The position numbers and the translations under genes were made by a program. DNA of 64,000 nucleotides. Origin: Leucobacter sp. OH1287 (GTDB lineage: Bacteria; Actinomycetota; Actinomycetes; Actinomycetales; Microbacteriaceae). The notes under the pieces were generated by a model. That model worked only from the letters and a program-made list of their open reading frames with translations. It ran no database searches and was not told the DNA's origin. Below are positions 17,506 to 26,928 of the stretch, piece by piece. The stretch is taken from NCBI RefSeq assembly GCF_003859945.1, contig NZ_RQYM01000002.1:177108-241107 (forward strand), given 5' to 3'. Each line of letters begins with the position of its first letter. Within the stretch, counting starts at the first letter, position 1.

Positions 17506-18159
17506 GTGTTTGATGATTTAGCCAACTGGGACTGGGGTCAGATTACCTATGAAACACTGCAGTACATAGGTATTTTCGCGTTCGCCATTTCCGGCGCACT
17601 GGTTGGTGTGCGTCGCCAACTAGACCTGCTCGGGGTGATCGTTGTCGGTGCCTCAACCGGTGTCGGCGGCGGGATCATCCGCGACGTGATGATCGGGGTA
17701 AACCCGCCAACCAGCCTAACCTACTGGCCAAACCTGACGGTCGCGGTCACCGCGTCACTGCTGGTGTTCTTCTTCCACCCGCGAATCACCCGCAGTAAAC
17801 ACTTCGAGGTGGTTTTCGATGCCTTCGGTCTCGGACTGTTTTCAGCGAACGGTGCCGCAGCCGCCTTCGCCGCAGGGCTTTCCCCGATGACAGCGATCTT
17901 CGTGGGGGCTATAACCGCGATCGGCGGCGGTATGGTGCGAGATGTGCTCGTGAACGATGTCCCCGGGGTGCTAACCCGGGAGCTCTACGCGGTCTCGGCG
18001 ATGCTCGGCGCAAGCTGCGCTGTGTTGTTAACCTGGTTGACTGAGAGTATTGCGCTCGCCTCTTTCATCGGCGCGCTGCTCGCAATCATCTTGCGGCTCG
18101 TCTCCTACCTGCGCGGGTGGCAGCTGCCGAAACCGCGCGCGGGGCGGGGCCTGCAGTAG
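17506..18159 (+). CDS. Trimeric intracellular cation channel (TRIC/UPF0126) family protein
   Basis: Membrane protein of 217 residues with about seven helices and two homologous halves, each with a glycine-rich motif: VGGGIIRDVMIG and IGGGMVRDVLVND. These are the hallmark of bacterial TRIC-type channels. Start is GTG; no Shine-Dalgarno is seen, and TAGCAT seven bases upstream looks like a -10, so the mRNA may be leaderless. Confidence 0.88.
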   Translation: MFDDLANWDWGQITYETLQYIGIFAFAISGALVGVRRQLDLLGVIVVGASTGVGGGIIRDVMIGVNPPTSLTYWPNLTVAVTASLLVFFFHPRITRSKHFEVVFDAFGLGLFSANGAAAAFAAGLSPMTAIFVGAITAIGGGMVRDVLVNDVPGVLTRELYAVSAMLGASCAVLLTWLTESIALASFIGALLAIILRLVSYLRGWQLPKPRAGRGLQ

Positions 18160-18214
18160 CTAGCCATCTATTCGGGTGTGCACAGCTGGGCGTTTCGCGT
18201 CCTCGCCAACCGAA

Positions 18215-19309
18215 CTATGGCACGCGCAGTTCTCTAATCGGTTCTCGCCGGGCAGCGAAACCTGCCGGGACAGCGGCCGAGATCAACGCTGTTGTCAGGG
18301 TGAGTATCGCAACGGCGGCGATAAAATCGAGCGGCGGGGGTGGATCCGCCGACGCAATGAGCAGCAGCTGAGATACGGCGGTGCCGACACCGATGCCGAG
18401 CGCGGTGAGCAGGGCTGTTTGTAACAGGATGAGAGAGATGATCAGTGACCTGGTGGCTCCGAGCGCGCGCCTGCGGCCGTAGTCTTTGCGGCGCATAATT
18501 ACCAAACCAAACTGGATGATCGCGAGTAAAACACCGGTCACCGCGAGCAGCGCCAGTACGAGGCCGCGTGAGAAAGTGCTCAGCTGCGCTTCGATCAGGG
18601 TGCGCAACTGTGCAAAGGCTTCGCTCGTCTCGATCTTGATTTTGCTGCTGTCGGTGACTCCCGTCAACGGGATCACCGTGTCGCTGATCACCGGCACCAG
18701 CTCTGGTTTATCGACCACAACGATGAGGGTTCCAAGCGTTTCAGGTTTTTCAGGGGTGATTGGAATAAACACCGCCGGCTCGAGCATCGCTAAAAAGTCT
18801 GGGACGTTAAGCTCACCAACAACCGCGTAGTTTGCTCCGGTTGTGAGCACAATACCGCCGCTCGCATCTGGCATCCCCAGCGCCTCTAGTGCCTGCTTGG
18901 AGGCCCACGCGATGTGCTGTGGCAGCGCGATCCGCTCGGGGAGCTGGAGCGATTGTAGGTCATCGCTGTAGAGGTATTTGACGGCGGTTTTTGTGCCGTC
19001 AGGGAGCTGTGAATTGCGGGCGTCGATCGCTGCTGAGAACCCGCCAACCCACTCGATCCCGGCAATGTTGCGCATTCTCGTCACAGCATCGCTGTTAAGC
19101 CCTGCTTCGGGCTGTGCGCGGATCACGATGGTCCGTGTTCCTTCTTCATCAATTGCTGCCAGCACCTGCTGTTCCGCGCCAACCGTTCGACCGGTTGTCA
19201 GCATTATCGCGATAATCATACCGCTCACCAGGATTGTGGTGATTGCGCCGGTGACCGGCTGTGATCTGATTGTGGCGAGCACCTCTTTAAAGATGAGAGA
19301 TACTGTCAT
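18215..19309 (-). CDS. FtsX-like ABC transporter permease
   Basis: Permease of 364 residues. One N-terminal helix (AITTILVSGMIIAIMLTTG), a large extracytoplasmic domain, and three C-terminal helices with GRRRALGATRSLIISLIL between the first two. The start ATG overlaps the stop of the ATPase gene upstream. Functions with the ATPase and, in an intact system, the adaptor that is broken here. Cargo unknown. Confidence 0.85.
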   Translation of the reverse strand: MTVSLIFKEVLATIRSQPVTGAITTILVSGMIIAIMLTTGRTVGAEQQVLAAIDEEGTRTIVIRAQPEAGLNSDAVTRMRNIAGIEWVGGFSAAIDARNSQLPDGTKTAVKYLYSDDLQSLQLPERIALPQHIAWASKQALEALGMPDASGGIVLTTGANYAVVGELNVPDFLAMLEPAVFIPITPEKPETLGTLIVVVDKPELVPVISDTVIPLTGVTDSSKIKIETSEAFAQLRTLIEAQLSTFSRGLVLALLAVTGVLLAIIQFGLVIMRRKDYGRRRALGATRSLIISLILLQTALLTALGIGVGTAVSQLLLIASADPPPPLDFIAAVAILTLTTALISAAVPAGFAARREPIRELRVP

Positions 19310-20037
19310 TGGAGTTTTATCTCTCTGTCGCAGGCTGCGGCAACTTCCGGGGAGTGGGTGACGATAATAACCGCCGAACCCTTCTGCGCTTGCTGTTTTA
19401 GACCCGCAACAACCGCCGCTGTGCTTTCCGGGTCGAGGTTGCCGGTTGGCTCGTCCGCGAGGATGATTTTCGGGTTTCCTAGCAGTGCGCGGCAGAGCGC
19501 GATCCGCTGAGCTTGACCACCTGAAACCTGTCCGGGTTTTCTGTTTGGCGGGATCTCAACGCCGAAGTGTTTTAGTAGGTTGAGGGCTCGCTCTTTCAGC
19601 TTATCGCGGCTTTCTCCGCGATAGAGAGCAGCCTCGGTGACGTTATCAAGCACCGTGCGGGTGCTGTCCAGTGCAGCGTCTTGGAACACAAAACCGTACT
19701 GTGTTGCGCGCAGCTGCGAGAGTTCATGATCTTTCAGCAACGCTGTGTCACTACCGTAAACAAACAGTTTCCCGGCGGTTGGTTTCAGCATCAACCCCAG
19801 CAGATACATGAGCGTTGATTTACCCCTCCCAGAAGCGCCGGTTATTGCGGTTATGGTGCCGCCATAAAATGCTGTGTTAAACCCGGATATGAGTGGAGTG
19901 TTTTTTGAGTAGCCAAATCCCAAATCAACCGTTCTTATCAGGGGAACCGCGGCCGGTGCGGCAGCCTCGGAATAGCTGCGTTCATAGGCCAATCCAGCTG
20001 CGCTGCCTTGCGCCTGGGGCTCTGCGCCGCTGTTCAC
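19306..20037 (-). CDS. ABC transporter ATP-binding protein
   Basis: ATPase of 243 residues. Walker A GASGRGKSTLM (Arg in place of the more usual Ser/Thr/Ala before GKS), signature VSGGQAQRIALCRALL and Walker B IILADEPTGNLD. LolD/MacB branch. Overlaps the permease start by four bases and abuts the adaptor pseudogene. Confidence 0.9.
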   Translation of the reverse strand: MNSGAEPQAQGSAAGLAYERSYSEAAAPAAVPLIRTVDLGFGYSKNTPLISGFNTAFYGGTITAITGASGRGKSTLMYLLGLMLKPTAGKLFVYGSDTALLKDHELSQLRATQYGFVFQDAALDSTRTVLDNVTEAALYRGESRDKLKERALNLLKHFGVEIPPNRKPGQVSGGQAQRIALCRALLGNPKIILADEPTGNLDPESTAAVVAGLKQQAQKGSAVIIVTHSPEVAAACDREIKLQ

Positions 20038-21165
20038 TATTCCCCATCCTTGTCATCGCCCGGCACCCTCACCTTGGTGCCGGCCTTAACGCCCTCAATA
20101 ACGGTCATGCCGTTGGCTGACTGTATAACCGTCACCTTTAACCGCTTGCCCCGCTTGTTGACGACAGCTGTTTCGCCGGAAGCCGTTGTGATAACCGCAG
20201 AAGATGGTACGACTAGACCGCTCACTTTTGTGACCAGCGTTATCTCTGCCTGTAGCTGGGTCTGTCCGCTGGCTGCTATGGTCTGGCATTATGCGCCGCA
20301 GACCGGGCTGCCGTCTGCTGTTCCGATGAGGATGTTAACCGCTTCGCTCTCTTCAGCTGATGGGATAACACCGCCTGTTATTCCCTCCCATGTTGTGCCC
20401 TCGGGTGTTCTGATTGTTGCGGATAGTCCGGATGTGATCACAGCCGCCTGTGGTTTTGTCACCGTTATCTTAAAACTTGGTGCTGCGGGCAGCGTAAAGA
20501 GCACGGATTCATCACCTGTGAGGGTTGCTCCGCGATAGATCTTTTCCGTGTCCAGTGATACTCTCGCCGGTAGCTCGGGGGACATAGATAATGTCGCCAG
20601 CGTTTACAGTCCCTGTTTGCGGCACACCGAGGTCTTTCTGCCAGCGTTTAATTGCCTGCGTTGTTGCCGGATTGACCTTCCCTGTTACCGCACCGCTATA
20701 GTAGCCGACCTCAGCTAGAAAGCTTTGCAGCTGCGCAACATCACTGCCCTCGGCATCTTCTGCGATGTCGCGAAACGCGGGAGTTTCACCCCTCGCGATA
20801 ATCACCGGATTTAGTCCCACCGAATACAGTGTGCTGCCCGGGGTAACCTCTGTACCATCGGTGACGGAGACGCTCGTTACCACACCGGCTGCGCGGTTGA
20901 GCCCTGCTGGTTGTTTTGTCCACTCCGCTGAGGCGTTAACCGTTGTTGCTGCACCAACCTCACCCGCACCAACTGTGACAAAGGTGCTTGTTGTTTTGGC
21001 AAGCGGATCCTTTGCCGGTTTTGTGACGGTGATAACAGCCCAGGCAGCTACGGCACCCAGCGCAATCAACAGCAGCGACACGCTCAGGCGTTTAGTTAAC
21101 GTGCTTAGTCCGCGAGAGCGCTGCGTATCCCTGTTTTCCGATGCTGCGTCTTTGTTTGTCTCCAT
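20037..21165 (-). pseudogene. Exporter adaptor/peptidoglycan-binding protein, broken twice
   Basis: The first segment (21165 to about 20580) has an N-terminal helix, a barrel-sandwich part and a peptidoglycan-binding motif region (DVAQLQSFLAEVGYYSG). At YVP the frame is lost at a run of five C on the coding strand (20577-20581); removing one C joins it to ELPARVSLDTEKIYRG. The frame then meets TAA at 20291-20289, after which the same frame continues sensibly (TIAASGQTQLQAEITLV) to GDDKDGE. One indel plus one nonsense change indicate an inactive adaptor. A sequencing error could explain the homopolymer but hardly both. Confidence 0.85.
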
Positions 21166-21195
21166 GCTGAAGCGTCTCTTTCAGTGCGCCCAGGG

Positions 21196-21888
21196 CTACT
21201 CTTCGATGTGGAATGGTTTGCGGCTAGACTGCCAAGCCTCAATACTCACCCCGTCATACAGAACCTGGTCGGGGATAAGGGGAGGGCAGTTATATTCAAT
21301 CTCTATCATTCGGCGTTTAGCCTCTGACGGTTTCATACCTTTTTCTGGCAGTTCAACATAACTGTTTGGGTAGTAGGGGGTGGATTCCCAGGTGTCGATG
21401 AAGGTTGCTTCGCTGGGCACATCTTCTGCGGTAAAACCCTGTTTTGCCAGGCAGGGAATCAAAAAATCGACCGTCCACTCGTATTGCCGTGTGATCTGTT
21501 TTTCACCCCACTCAGTGGATTTTGGATGCACTTTTACCGGATACTGTGCACGACAGGTGTATGCAGCTAGGTTGATCAGCCGTTCTTTTTCTTTGCTGAG
21601 CAGTCTGTCATCAAACTCTGAAGAAAAGCCTGCATCCGTTAAACACTGTTGGTAAACCAGCTGTGAGTCTTCTACCTCGACCCATCTCACAACTTTAACC
21701 TCCGGAGGGCTATCGAGGCGATGAAAATCGGCATACCACTCCAGGCTTGCTTTATCAGCTGCTTTTTGCTGCTCGGACACAGATTCACCGGTCGTTTCTG
21801 CGCCCGATCCATTGCTGCAACCTGAGCACAGTAAAACCGCGGTCAGTGACGCAATAAAGAACTTAGCGGCGGAGCTCAATTTGAACAT
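21196..21888 (-). CDS. Predicted lipoprotein of unknown function
   Basis: 230 residues with a lipoprotein signal: basic start, hydrophobic core, lipobox LCSGC (Cys 24). The mature part is acidic, with four further cysteines (CLTDAG, YTCRAQ, IPCLAKQG, YNCPP) that could form two disulfides. It heads the operon of the broken adaptor, ATPase and permease, 30 bases upstream of the adaptor. In similar actinobacterial loci such lipoproteins accompany exporters of unknown cargo. Family not recognised. Confidence 0.7.
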   Translation of the reverse strand: MFKLSSAAKFFIASLTAVLLCSGCSNGSGAETTGESVSEQQKAADKASLEWYADFHRLDSPPEVKVVRWVEVEDSQLVYQQCLTDAGFSSEFDDRLLSKEKERLINLAAYTCRAQYPVKVHPKSTEWGEKQITRQYEWTVDFLIPCLAKQGFTAEDVPSEATFIDTWESTPYYPNSYVELPEKGMKPSEAKRRMIEIEYNCPPLIPDQVLYDGVSIEAWQSSRKPFHIEE

Positions 21889-22022
21889 GTTAATTAACCC
21901 AGCCCCGTAATGTCAGTGAGAGCGTCACCGGATTAATTAAGGGATTAATCATGACGAACTCCGTTGTTGGTAATTTAGTGGTTTAGCAATCAAGAACTTT
22001 TGGTCTTTGATCCTGATTGTCT

Positions 22023-22038
22023 TGTGTGGTACCACACA
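22023..22038. promoter_or_regulatory. Perfect 16-bp palindrome in a divergent promoter region
   Basis: TGTGTGGTACCACACA is perfectly self-complementary. It lies in the 255-base gap between the leftward lipoprotein/exporter operon and rsmI. Its form suits a dimeric repressor such as a GntR- or TetR-type protein. A nearby CAATCA...TGATTG inverted repeat (about 21987-22019) adds to it. Inference only. Confidence 0.5.
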
Positions 22039-22130
22039 GGCCCCGTGGATTCAACCCCCTGTTGCTAATTTATGTGCAAACGCTGCTGTAAGCAGATTCA
22101 GTTAGGGTGAATATACCCCGCTGAGGGGCG

Positions 22131-22136
22131 TAAAAT
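22131..22136 (+). promoter_or_regulatory. Likely -10 element of rsmI
   Basis: TAAAAT lies seven bases before the rsmI ATG with no Shine-Dalgarno between, suggesting a leaderless transcript. A CCCC/GGGG hairpin precedes it. The -35 is not clear. Confidence 0.4.
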
Positions 22137-22143
22137 AGTAGGT

Positions 22144-22980
22144 ATGCTAGTGCTCGCAGCAACCCCAATCGGTAACCTTCAAGATGCCTCGCCACGGTTG
22201 CTTGAGACACTGAAAAACGCGCGGGTTATCGCCGCCGAAGACACCCGCACAACCAAACAGCTGTTGAAGCTGCTCGGGGTGGCTACCGAGGCAGAGTTTG
22301 TCGCGATCCACGATCATAATGAGCACACAAAAGCCGCAGGTATTGCTGCCCGGGCAGCTGAGGTGGACGTTGTTTTGGTTAGCGACGCGGGAATGCCTGC
22401 GGTTAGCGACCCGGGCTATCGGGTTGTTGCCGAGGCGGTGAAACAGGGCGTGCAGGTGACCGTGATCCCCGGCCCGTCAGCGGTCACAACCGCGCTCGCG
22501 GTGAGCGGCATCCCAACCGATCGGTTCACCTTCGAGGGGTTTCTGCCACGCAAGGCGGGGGAGCGGCACAGTCTACTGGCCGAGCTTGCAGCCGAGCAGC
22601 GGACTATGGTGTTTTTTGAGTCCCCGCACCGTATCGCCCAGAGCCTGAGTGAGCTCGCCGAGATCTTCGGTGAGGGGCGGATCGCGGCGGTCTGTCGTGA
22701 GCTGACCAAAATGTTTGAGGAGGTTAAGCGCGGCACCCTCGCCGAGTTAGCCGACTGGACGGCCGCCGGAGTGAAAGGCGAGATCGTGCTCGTTGTGGCG
22801 GGTGCGAAGCCGGAGAGTTTAAACACCGCGGACGCTGTCGCCAGGGTGCGGCAGTTGACCGCGCAGGGCCTGAAATTGAAAACAGCGGCGAAGCAGGTTG
22901 CTGAGGGGTTTGGCGGATCCGCCCGCGAACTCTACAATCTGGCGCTTAAGACCGAAAGCACCGATGATGACAAACAATAA
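22144..22980 (+). CDS. rsmI: 16S rRNA (cytidine(1402)-2'-O)-methyltransferase
   Basis: Methylates the 2'-O of C1402 in the 16S rRNA decoding centre using SAM. 278 residues, tetrapyrrole-methylase fold. Family blocks are ATPIGNLQDASPR, AAEDTRTTKQLL, VSDAGMPAVSDPGY, IPGPSAVTTALAVSGIP and FFESPHRI. Start at the ATG just after the -10; the following gene overlaps its end. Confidence 0.95.
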   Translation: MLVLAATPIGNLQDASPRLLETLKNARVIAAEDTRTTKQLLKLLGVATEAEFVAIHDHNEHTKAAGIAARAAEVDVVLVSDAGMPAVSDPGYRVVAEAVKQGVQVTVIPGPSAVTTALAVSGIPTDRFTFEGFLPRKAGERHSLLAELAAEQRTMVFFESPHRIAQSLSELAEIFGEGRIAAVCRELTKMFEEVKRGTLAELADWTAAGVKGEIVLVVAGAKPESLNTADAVARVRQLTAQGLKLKTAAKQVAEGFGGSARELYNLALKTESTDDDKQ

Positions 22981-23470
22981 AACTGTAAAATCGGCTCCTC
23001 TGGACTATTTGGCAAGCTATTGGCAGCTGCTTCTGCCGATGCTGTGGGTGGGGATGGTTTTGGCGATCTCGTTTATGGAGGCGCCACTGAAGTTCCAGGC
23101 GCCGGGCATCACAATCCCGCTCGGTTTGGGGATCGGCAGGCTGGTGTTCTTCGCGCTGAACATCGCTGAGGCGGTGTGCCTTGCGTCGTTGCTGCTGGTG
23201 TCGTTAGGGTTCAAACCGGTGCGGGTGACTGGCAAACGACTGGCTATTTTGCTGACTGTTGCCGGGATTTACGCGGCGAAGGTTTTGGTGGTTCGCCCGC
23301 CACTAAACGCCCGCACCGACATGGTTTTGGCCGGTGCGGAGCCCGGTCAGTCACCGTGGCACTACATCTATATGGTCGCGGATTTTTCAACGATTGTGCT
23401 GCTGGTGATGTTTGCGCTGCTGACCGTCGGCTGGCTTCGGGCCGCCGCCCGGCAACGCCACGCGGGTTAG
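22964..23470 (+). CDS. DUF4149-like integral membrane protein
   Basis: About 168 residues with four hydrophobic segments. The first carries GMVLAISFMEAPLKFQAPG, typical of DUF4149 proteins, which have an E-A-P-x-K-F signature. ATG 22964 overlaps the rsmI end by 17 bases, implying coupled translation. Function unknown. Confidence 0.65.
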   Translation: MMTNNKTVKSAPLDYLASYWQLLLPMLWVGMVLAISFMEAPLKFQAPGITIPLGLGIGRLVFFALNIAEAVCLASLLLVSLGFKPVRVTGKRLAILLTVAGIYAAKVLVVRPPLNARTDMVLAGAEPGQSPWHYIYMVADFSTIVLLVMFALLTVGWLRAAARQRHAG

Positions 23471-23599
23471 TTCTCGTAGCCAGGCAACGCCCCGCCGCCT
23501 GACACGCTGGCGAACCACCGCTGACCGCTCGTTTTATGGGCCTTCTGCGGTACACAGAGAGCACAAAGAATTGTGCGTCAAAATTGTATGGTGTCTTCA

Positions 23600-23631
23600 G
23601 CGGGCAAACACCCCCATAATTCTGTGCCCGC
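23600..23631 (+). promoter_or_regulatory. Hairpin in the leader of the FKBP gene
   Basis: GCGGGCA (23600-23606) and TGCCCGC (23625-23631) can pair around an 18-base loop, 28 bases before the start codon. It could shape the leader or end the upstream transcript. A -10-like TATGGT lies just before it. Confidence 0.3.
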
Positions 23632-23658
23632 AAGCTAAATAACCATCTGGAGGATGAA

Positions 23659-24645
23659 TTGAAACGTAAACTCGCTGCTATCTCAATCGCCGCAGCAACC
23701 GCTGGTCTTGCGCTCACCGGATGCAGCTCTGACAGCGCCAGCGCATTTAAGTGCGCGCCGGAGGGATCCGCTAGCAAGGCGGTAAAGGTTTCTGGCAAGC
23801 GAGGTGAAACCCAGACCGTGAAAATCGACGGTGATCTGAAAATCTCAGAGCAGCAGGTGACGGTTGTTGATAAGGGTGACGGTGAGCAGATAAAATCAGC
23901 CGAGGGTTCAAACTACAACATCAACGCTTTCCTCTACAAGGCTGACGGTTCAGAACTGTTGAGCAACCCCGGACTCGCAATCGATTTTGGCAGCGCGAGC
24001 CTGCCCGAGTGGATCAAGAACGTTGCTGGCTGCGTCACCGACAGCGGCCGCGCGGTCTCTGTTCTCCCAGTGGGCGATATTTTTGCGGATCCAAAGAGCG
24101 CCGGATTCACCGATTTGCAGGCAACGGATCCAATCATCGCGGTAATCGACTTCCAGGGGGCTTCTAAGGCTGCTCCTGGCGAGCTCGCTGATGACAAGCT
24201 GCTGCCACAGGCAAAGGGTGAGGCTAAGGAACTGCCGGAGGGCTTCCCGACTGTTGAGGTAGCTGAATCGGGTGAGCCGACCATCACCTTCCCGGAGGGG
24301 CTTGCCCAGCCAACCGAGCTGACCAAGGCTCAGCTGGTTGTTGGTGACGGCGAAGAGGTGAAAGACGGCGACCGCGTCTACGTCCACTACAAGGGCGTGA
24401 TCTGGCGCACCGGCGAAGAATTTGACTCAAGCTGGAGCCGCGGCACCGCAGCCAACTTCACAACCGACGGTGTAATCGAGGGCTTCCGTTACGCGCTGGT
24501 CGGTGAAAAGGTTGGTTCACGGGTGGTTGTGGCTGTTCCAGCGGACGCCGGCTACGGTGCTGAACAGTTGCAGGCGCAGGGTCACCAGGGTGACGATGTG
24601 ATGCTGTTCGTGCTCGACATTCTCGGCACCGTTCACCCCGAATAG
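23659..24645 (+). CDS. FKBP-type peptidyl-prolyl isomerase lipoprotein
   Basis: Extracytoplasmic folding helper. 328 residues from a TTG start fixed by CTGGAGG six bases upstream; a nearer ATG is out of frame. Signal peptide ends at lipobox LTGC (Cys 22). The C-terminal 110 residues are an FKBP domain: VHYKGVIWRTGEEFDSSW, VIEGFRYALVGEKVGSRV, VPADAGYG and MLFVLDIL. The middle region looks like a degenerate, non-catalytic FKBP-like or linker domain. Next gene follows in 46 bases. Confidence 0.9.
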   Translation: MKRKLAAISIAAATAGLALTGCSSDSASAFKCAPEGSASKAVKVSGKRGETQTVKIDGDLKISEQQVTVVDKGDGEQIKSAEGSNYNINAFLYKADGSELLSNPGLAIDFGSASLPEWIKNVAGCVTDSGRAVSVLPVGDIFADPKSAGFTDLQATDPIIAVIDFQGASKAAPGELADDKLLPQAKGEAKELPEGFPTVEVAESGEPTITFPEGLAQPTELTKAQLVVGDGEEVKDGDRVYVHYKGVIWRTGEEFDSSWSRGTAANFTTDGVIEGFRYALVGEKVGSRVVVAVPADAGYGAEQLQAQGHQGDDVMLFVLDILGTVHPE

Positions 24646-24691
24646 TTAACACCACAGCGCTTTTTGAGGCTCGAAAAACTCGGGAGATCCT

Positions 24692-26020
24692 GTGCAAGAC
24701 ACACTGCTCTACATTTTGGGTGTGCTGATTATTGCGATCGGCATCGCACTCTCTATTGCCCTGCACGAGGTTGGCCACCTTCTGCCCGCGAAACTGTTCC
24801 GGGTGAAGGTGACAGAGTTTATGATCGGGTTTGGCCCCAAAATCTTCTCTCGTAAACGCGGTGAAACAGAGTACGGGGTGAGGCTTTTACCGTTCGGTGG
24901 TTTTGTGAGGATGATCGGCATGTATCCTCCCAAGGCCGCCGGTGAGGCTGCGCGTGACGGCGGCACCGGATTCTTAAACTCGGTGACGCAGGATGCCAGG
25001 GAGGCGAGCGCTGAAACAATCGGTGACGGTGAGGATTACAGAACCTTCTACCGGTTAGCCACCTGGAAGAAGATCACGGTTATGCTCGGCGGTCCGCTGG
25101 TTAACCTGCTACTCGGTGTGCTGCTCTATGCGGTGCTACTAACCGGCATTGGGGTAACCGGTCAGAGCACCACAATCGGCAGCGTTAGCGAGTGTCTTGT
25201 GGCTGCCGACAGTGAGCAGACTGAGTGTGACGCAGCGGCAACGAGCGCTCCGGCGGCGGCTGCCGGGTTGTTGCCTGGGGATCGGATCCTCTCGGTTGAT
25301 GGGGAGAAAATCACCACCTGGGAGCAGTTCAGAGACACTGTTTCAAACAACGCGGAGACTGAGCTGAGCGTTACAGTCGCTCGCGGCGAGGATCAGCTGC
25401 AGCTGCGGTTAACCCCCGCCGCAAACAGCCGCTATGTCACCGATGAGATGGGCCGGGTTGTGAAAGACAGCAGCGGCAAGGCGCAGATCGAAACCGTCGG
25501 CATGATCGGAGCGACCGCCGCAACCGAGCTGCAGACGCAGCCGATCACCGAGGTGCCACGCTATGTTGGCGAGAATATTAAGCAGGTGACCGGTGTTATT
25601 TTGAACCTGCCGCAGCGGCTGATTGATGTTTGGAACGCCGCGTTCGGCGCTGAGGAACGTGACCCCAACGGGCCGATCAGCGTTGTCGGGGTGGGCCGCA
25701 TCGCCGGTGAGATTGCGACGCTTGACACGGTGCCGGTGATCGCGAAGGTGCAGTCGATGGTTGCGTTGCTCGCTGGCCTCAACATTGCGCTGTTCGTGTT
25801 TAACCTGATCCCGCTGATGCCGCTCGACGGCGGGCACATCGCAGGCGCACTCTACGAGAAGGTGAAACGCTCGCTCGCGAAACTGCTCGGCAGGGCAGAC
25901 CCAGGCCCGATCGACACCGCGCGGATGGTGCCGGTGACGCTGCTGGTTGTTGCGGTGCTCGGTGCGATGAGCCTGCTTTTAATCTATGCGGATCTCGTTA
26001 AACCGGTCACTCTCGGTTGA
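24692..26020 (+). CDS. Site-2 (RIP) zinc metalloprotease, RseP/Rip1 type
   Basis: Intramembrane protease that cleaves membrane-bound anti-sigma factors or signal peptides. 442 residues. HEVGH in the first helix binds zinc, and the second motif lies in NLIPLMPLDGGHI near the C-terminus. A PDZ domain lies about 170-260 (SAPAAAAGLLPGDRILSVDG). GTG start with GGGAG upstream. Probably cotranscribed with the FKBP gene. Confidence 0.93.
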   Translation: MQDTLLYILGVLIIAIGIALSIALHEVGHLLPAKLFRVKVTEFMIGFGPKIFSRKRGETEYGVRLLPFGGFVRMIGMYPPKAAGEAARDGGTGFLNSVTQDAREASAETIGDGEDYRTFYRLATWKKITVMLGGPLVNLLLGVLLYAVLLTGIGVTGQSTTIGSVSECLVAADSEQTECDAAATSAPAAAAGLLPGDRILSVDGEKITTWEQFRDTVSNNAETELSVTVARGEDQLQLRLTPAANSRYVTDEMGRVVKDSSGKAQIETVGMIGATAATELQTQPITEVPRYVGENIKQVTGVILNLPQRLIDVWNAAFGAEERDPNGPISVVGVGRIAGEIATLDTVPVIAKVQSMVALLAGLNIALFVFNLIPLMPLDGGHIAGALYEKVKRSLAKLLGRADPGPIDTARMVPVTLLVVAVLGAMSLLLIYADLVKPVTLG

Positions 26021-26098
26021 CACGCCAGCTGCTTGGGTGGTGCCGGGCTGTGAAGTCGGGGTTTTGACTGGGCGGTTTTGCTTGGTAGGTTAGATGTT

Positions 26099-26875
26099 GT
26101 GAAAAATCAGGATGCCGCAGAGAACAGTCCACAAAAACCAGCTGTGGAGGGTGGAAACGAGGAGCAGAAACCGCGCCAGCATCGGATGCTGTCGTTTGTT
26201 AGACGCGGCGGGCGATTAACGACCGCGCAGGAGCGTGCCATGCGCGAGCTCGCGCCTGAGTATTTGCTCACGCCGGAGCGCGGTGACGGTGTGACAAGCG
26301 TCGCAGCGGGCGTGGAGGCGGATCCGCACGAGTGGTTTGGTCGTGAGGCAGAGCTCGTGGTTGAGATCGGTTCCGGGCAGGGGCACCAGGTGACTGCCGC
26401 GGCTGCCGCGCACCCCGAGCGTGATTTTCTGGCGGTTGAGGTTTATATTGGTGGGCTTGCTCGCACGATGGTGCTCGCGGAAAAGCTCGACGTGCACAAT
26501 CTGCGGCTGATTGAGGCGAACGCGCCCGAGGTGCTTGAGCACCTGCTGCCTGGTGAGTCTGTTTCGGAGATCTGGATTTTCTTCCCGGATCCGTGGCACA
26601 AGGCGAAACACAACAAGCGCAGACTGATAAATAACGATTTTGTCGCGATTTTAGCCCGCGCGTTAAAACCCGGCGGGGTTGTGCGGATGGCGACCGACTG
26701 GGAAGACTACGCCGAACAGATGCGAGACGTTTTTGACGGCTCTGACCGGTTATTTAAGCGAGATTTTGCGGGGGATTGGGCGCCGCGTTTCGAGGAGCGG
26801 GTGCTAACCGCTTTCGAGCAAAAAGGTATTGATAAAGGGCGCATAATCCGCGACCTTGCATATAAAAAACTGTAG
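26099..26875 (+). CDS. trmB: tRNA (guanine(46)-N7)-methyltransferase
   Basis: SAM-dependent m7G46 methylation of tRNA. About 258 residues. SAM motif VVEIGSGQGHQ and the family signature IWIFFPDPWHKAKHNKRR are intact. A disordered polar N-terminus of about 40 residues precedes the RRGGRLTTAQERAM block. GTG 26099 or TTG 26078 are possible starts; neither has a strong ribosome site. Confidence 0.93.
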   Translation: MKNQDAAENSPQKPAVEGGNEEQKPRQHRMLSFVRRGGRLTTAQERAMRELAPEYLLTPERGDGVTSVAAGVEADPHEWFGREAELVVEIGSGQGHQVTAAAAAHPERDFLAVEVYIGGLARTMVLAEKLDVHNLRLIEANAPEVLEHLLPGESVSEIWIFFPDPWHKAKHNKRRLINNDFVAILARALKPGGVVRMATDWEDYAEQMRDVFDGSDRLFKRDFAGDWAPRFEERVLTAFEQKGIDKGRIIRDLAYKKL

Positions 26876-26892
26876 TAACTTCGGCAAAATGT

Positions 26893-26920
26893 TTGCATTG
26901 CGCAAGAATCTGCGTAATTA
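26893..26920 (+). promoter_or_regulatory. Promoter of the NCS1 permease gene
   Basis: TTGCAT (26893-26898), 16 bases, TAATTA (26915-26920), then ATG at 26929 with no Shine-Dalgarno. This fits a sigma-70-type promoter making a leaderless mRNA. Confidence 0.5.
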
Positions 26921-26928
26921 TTAGTTGT

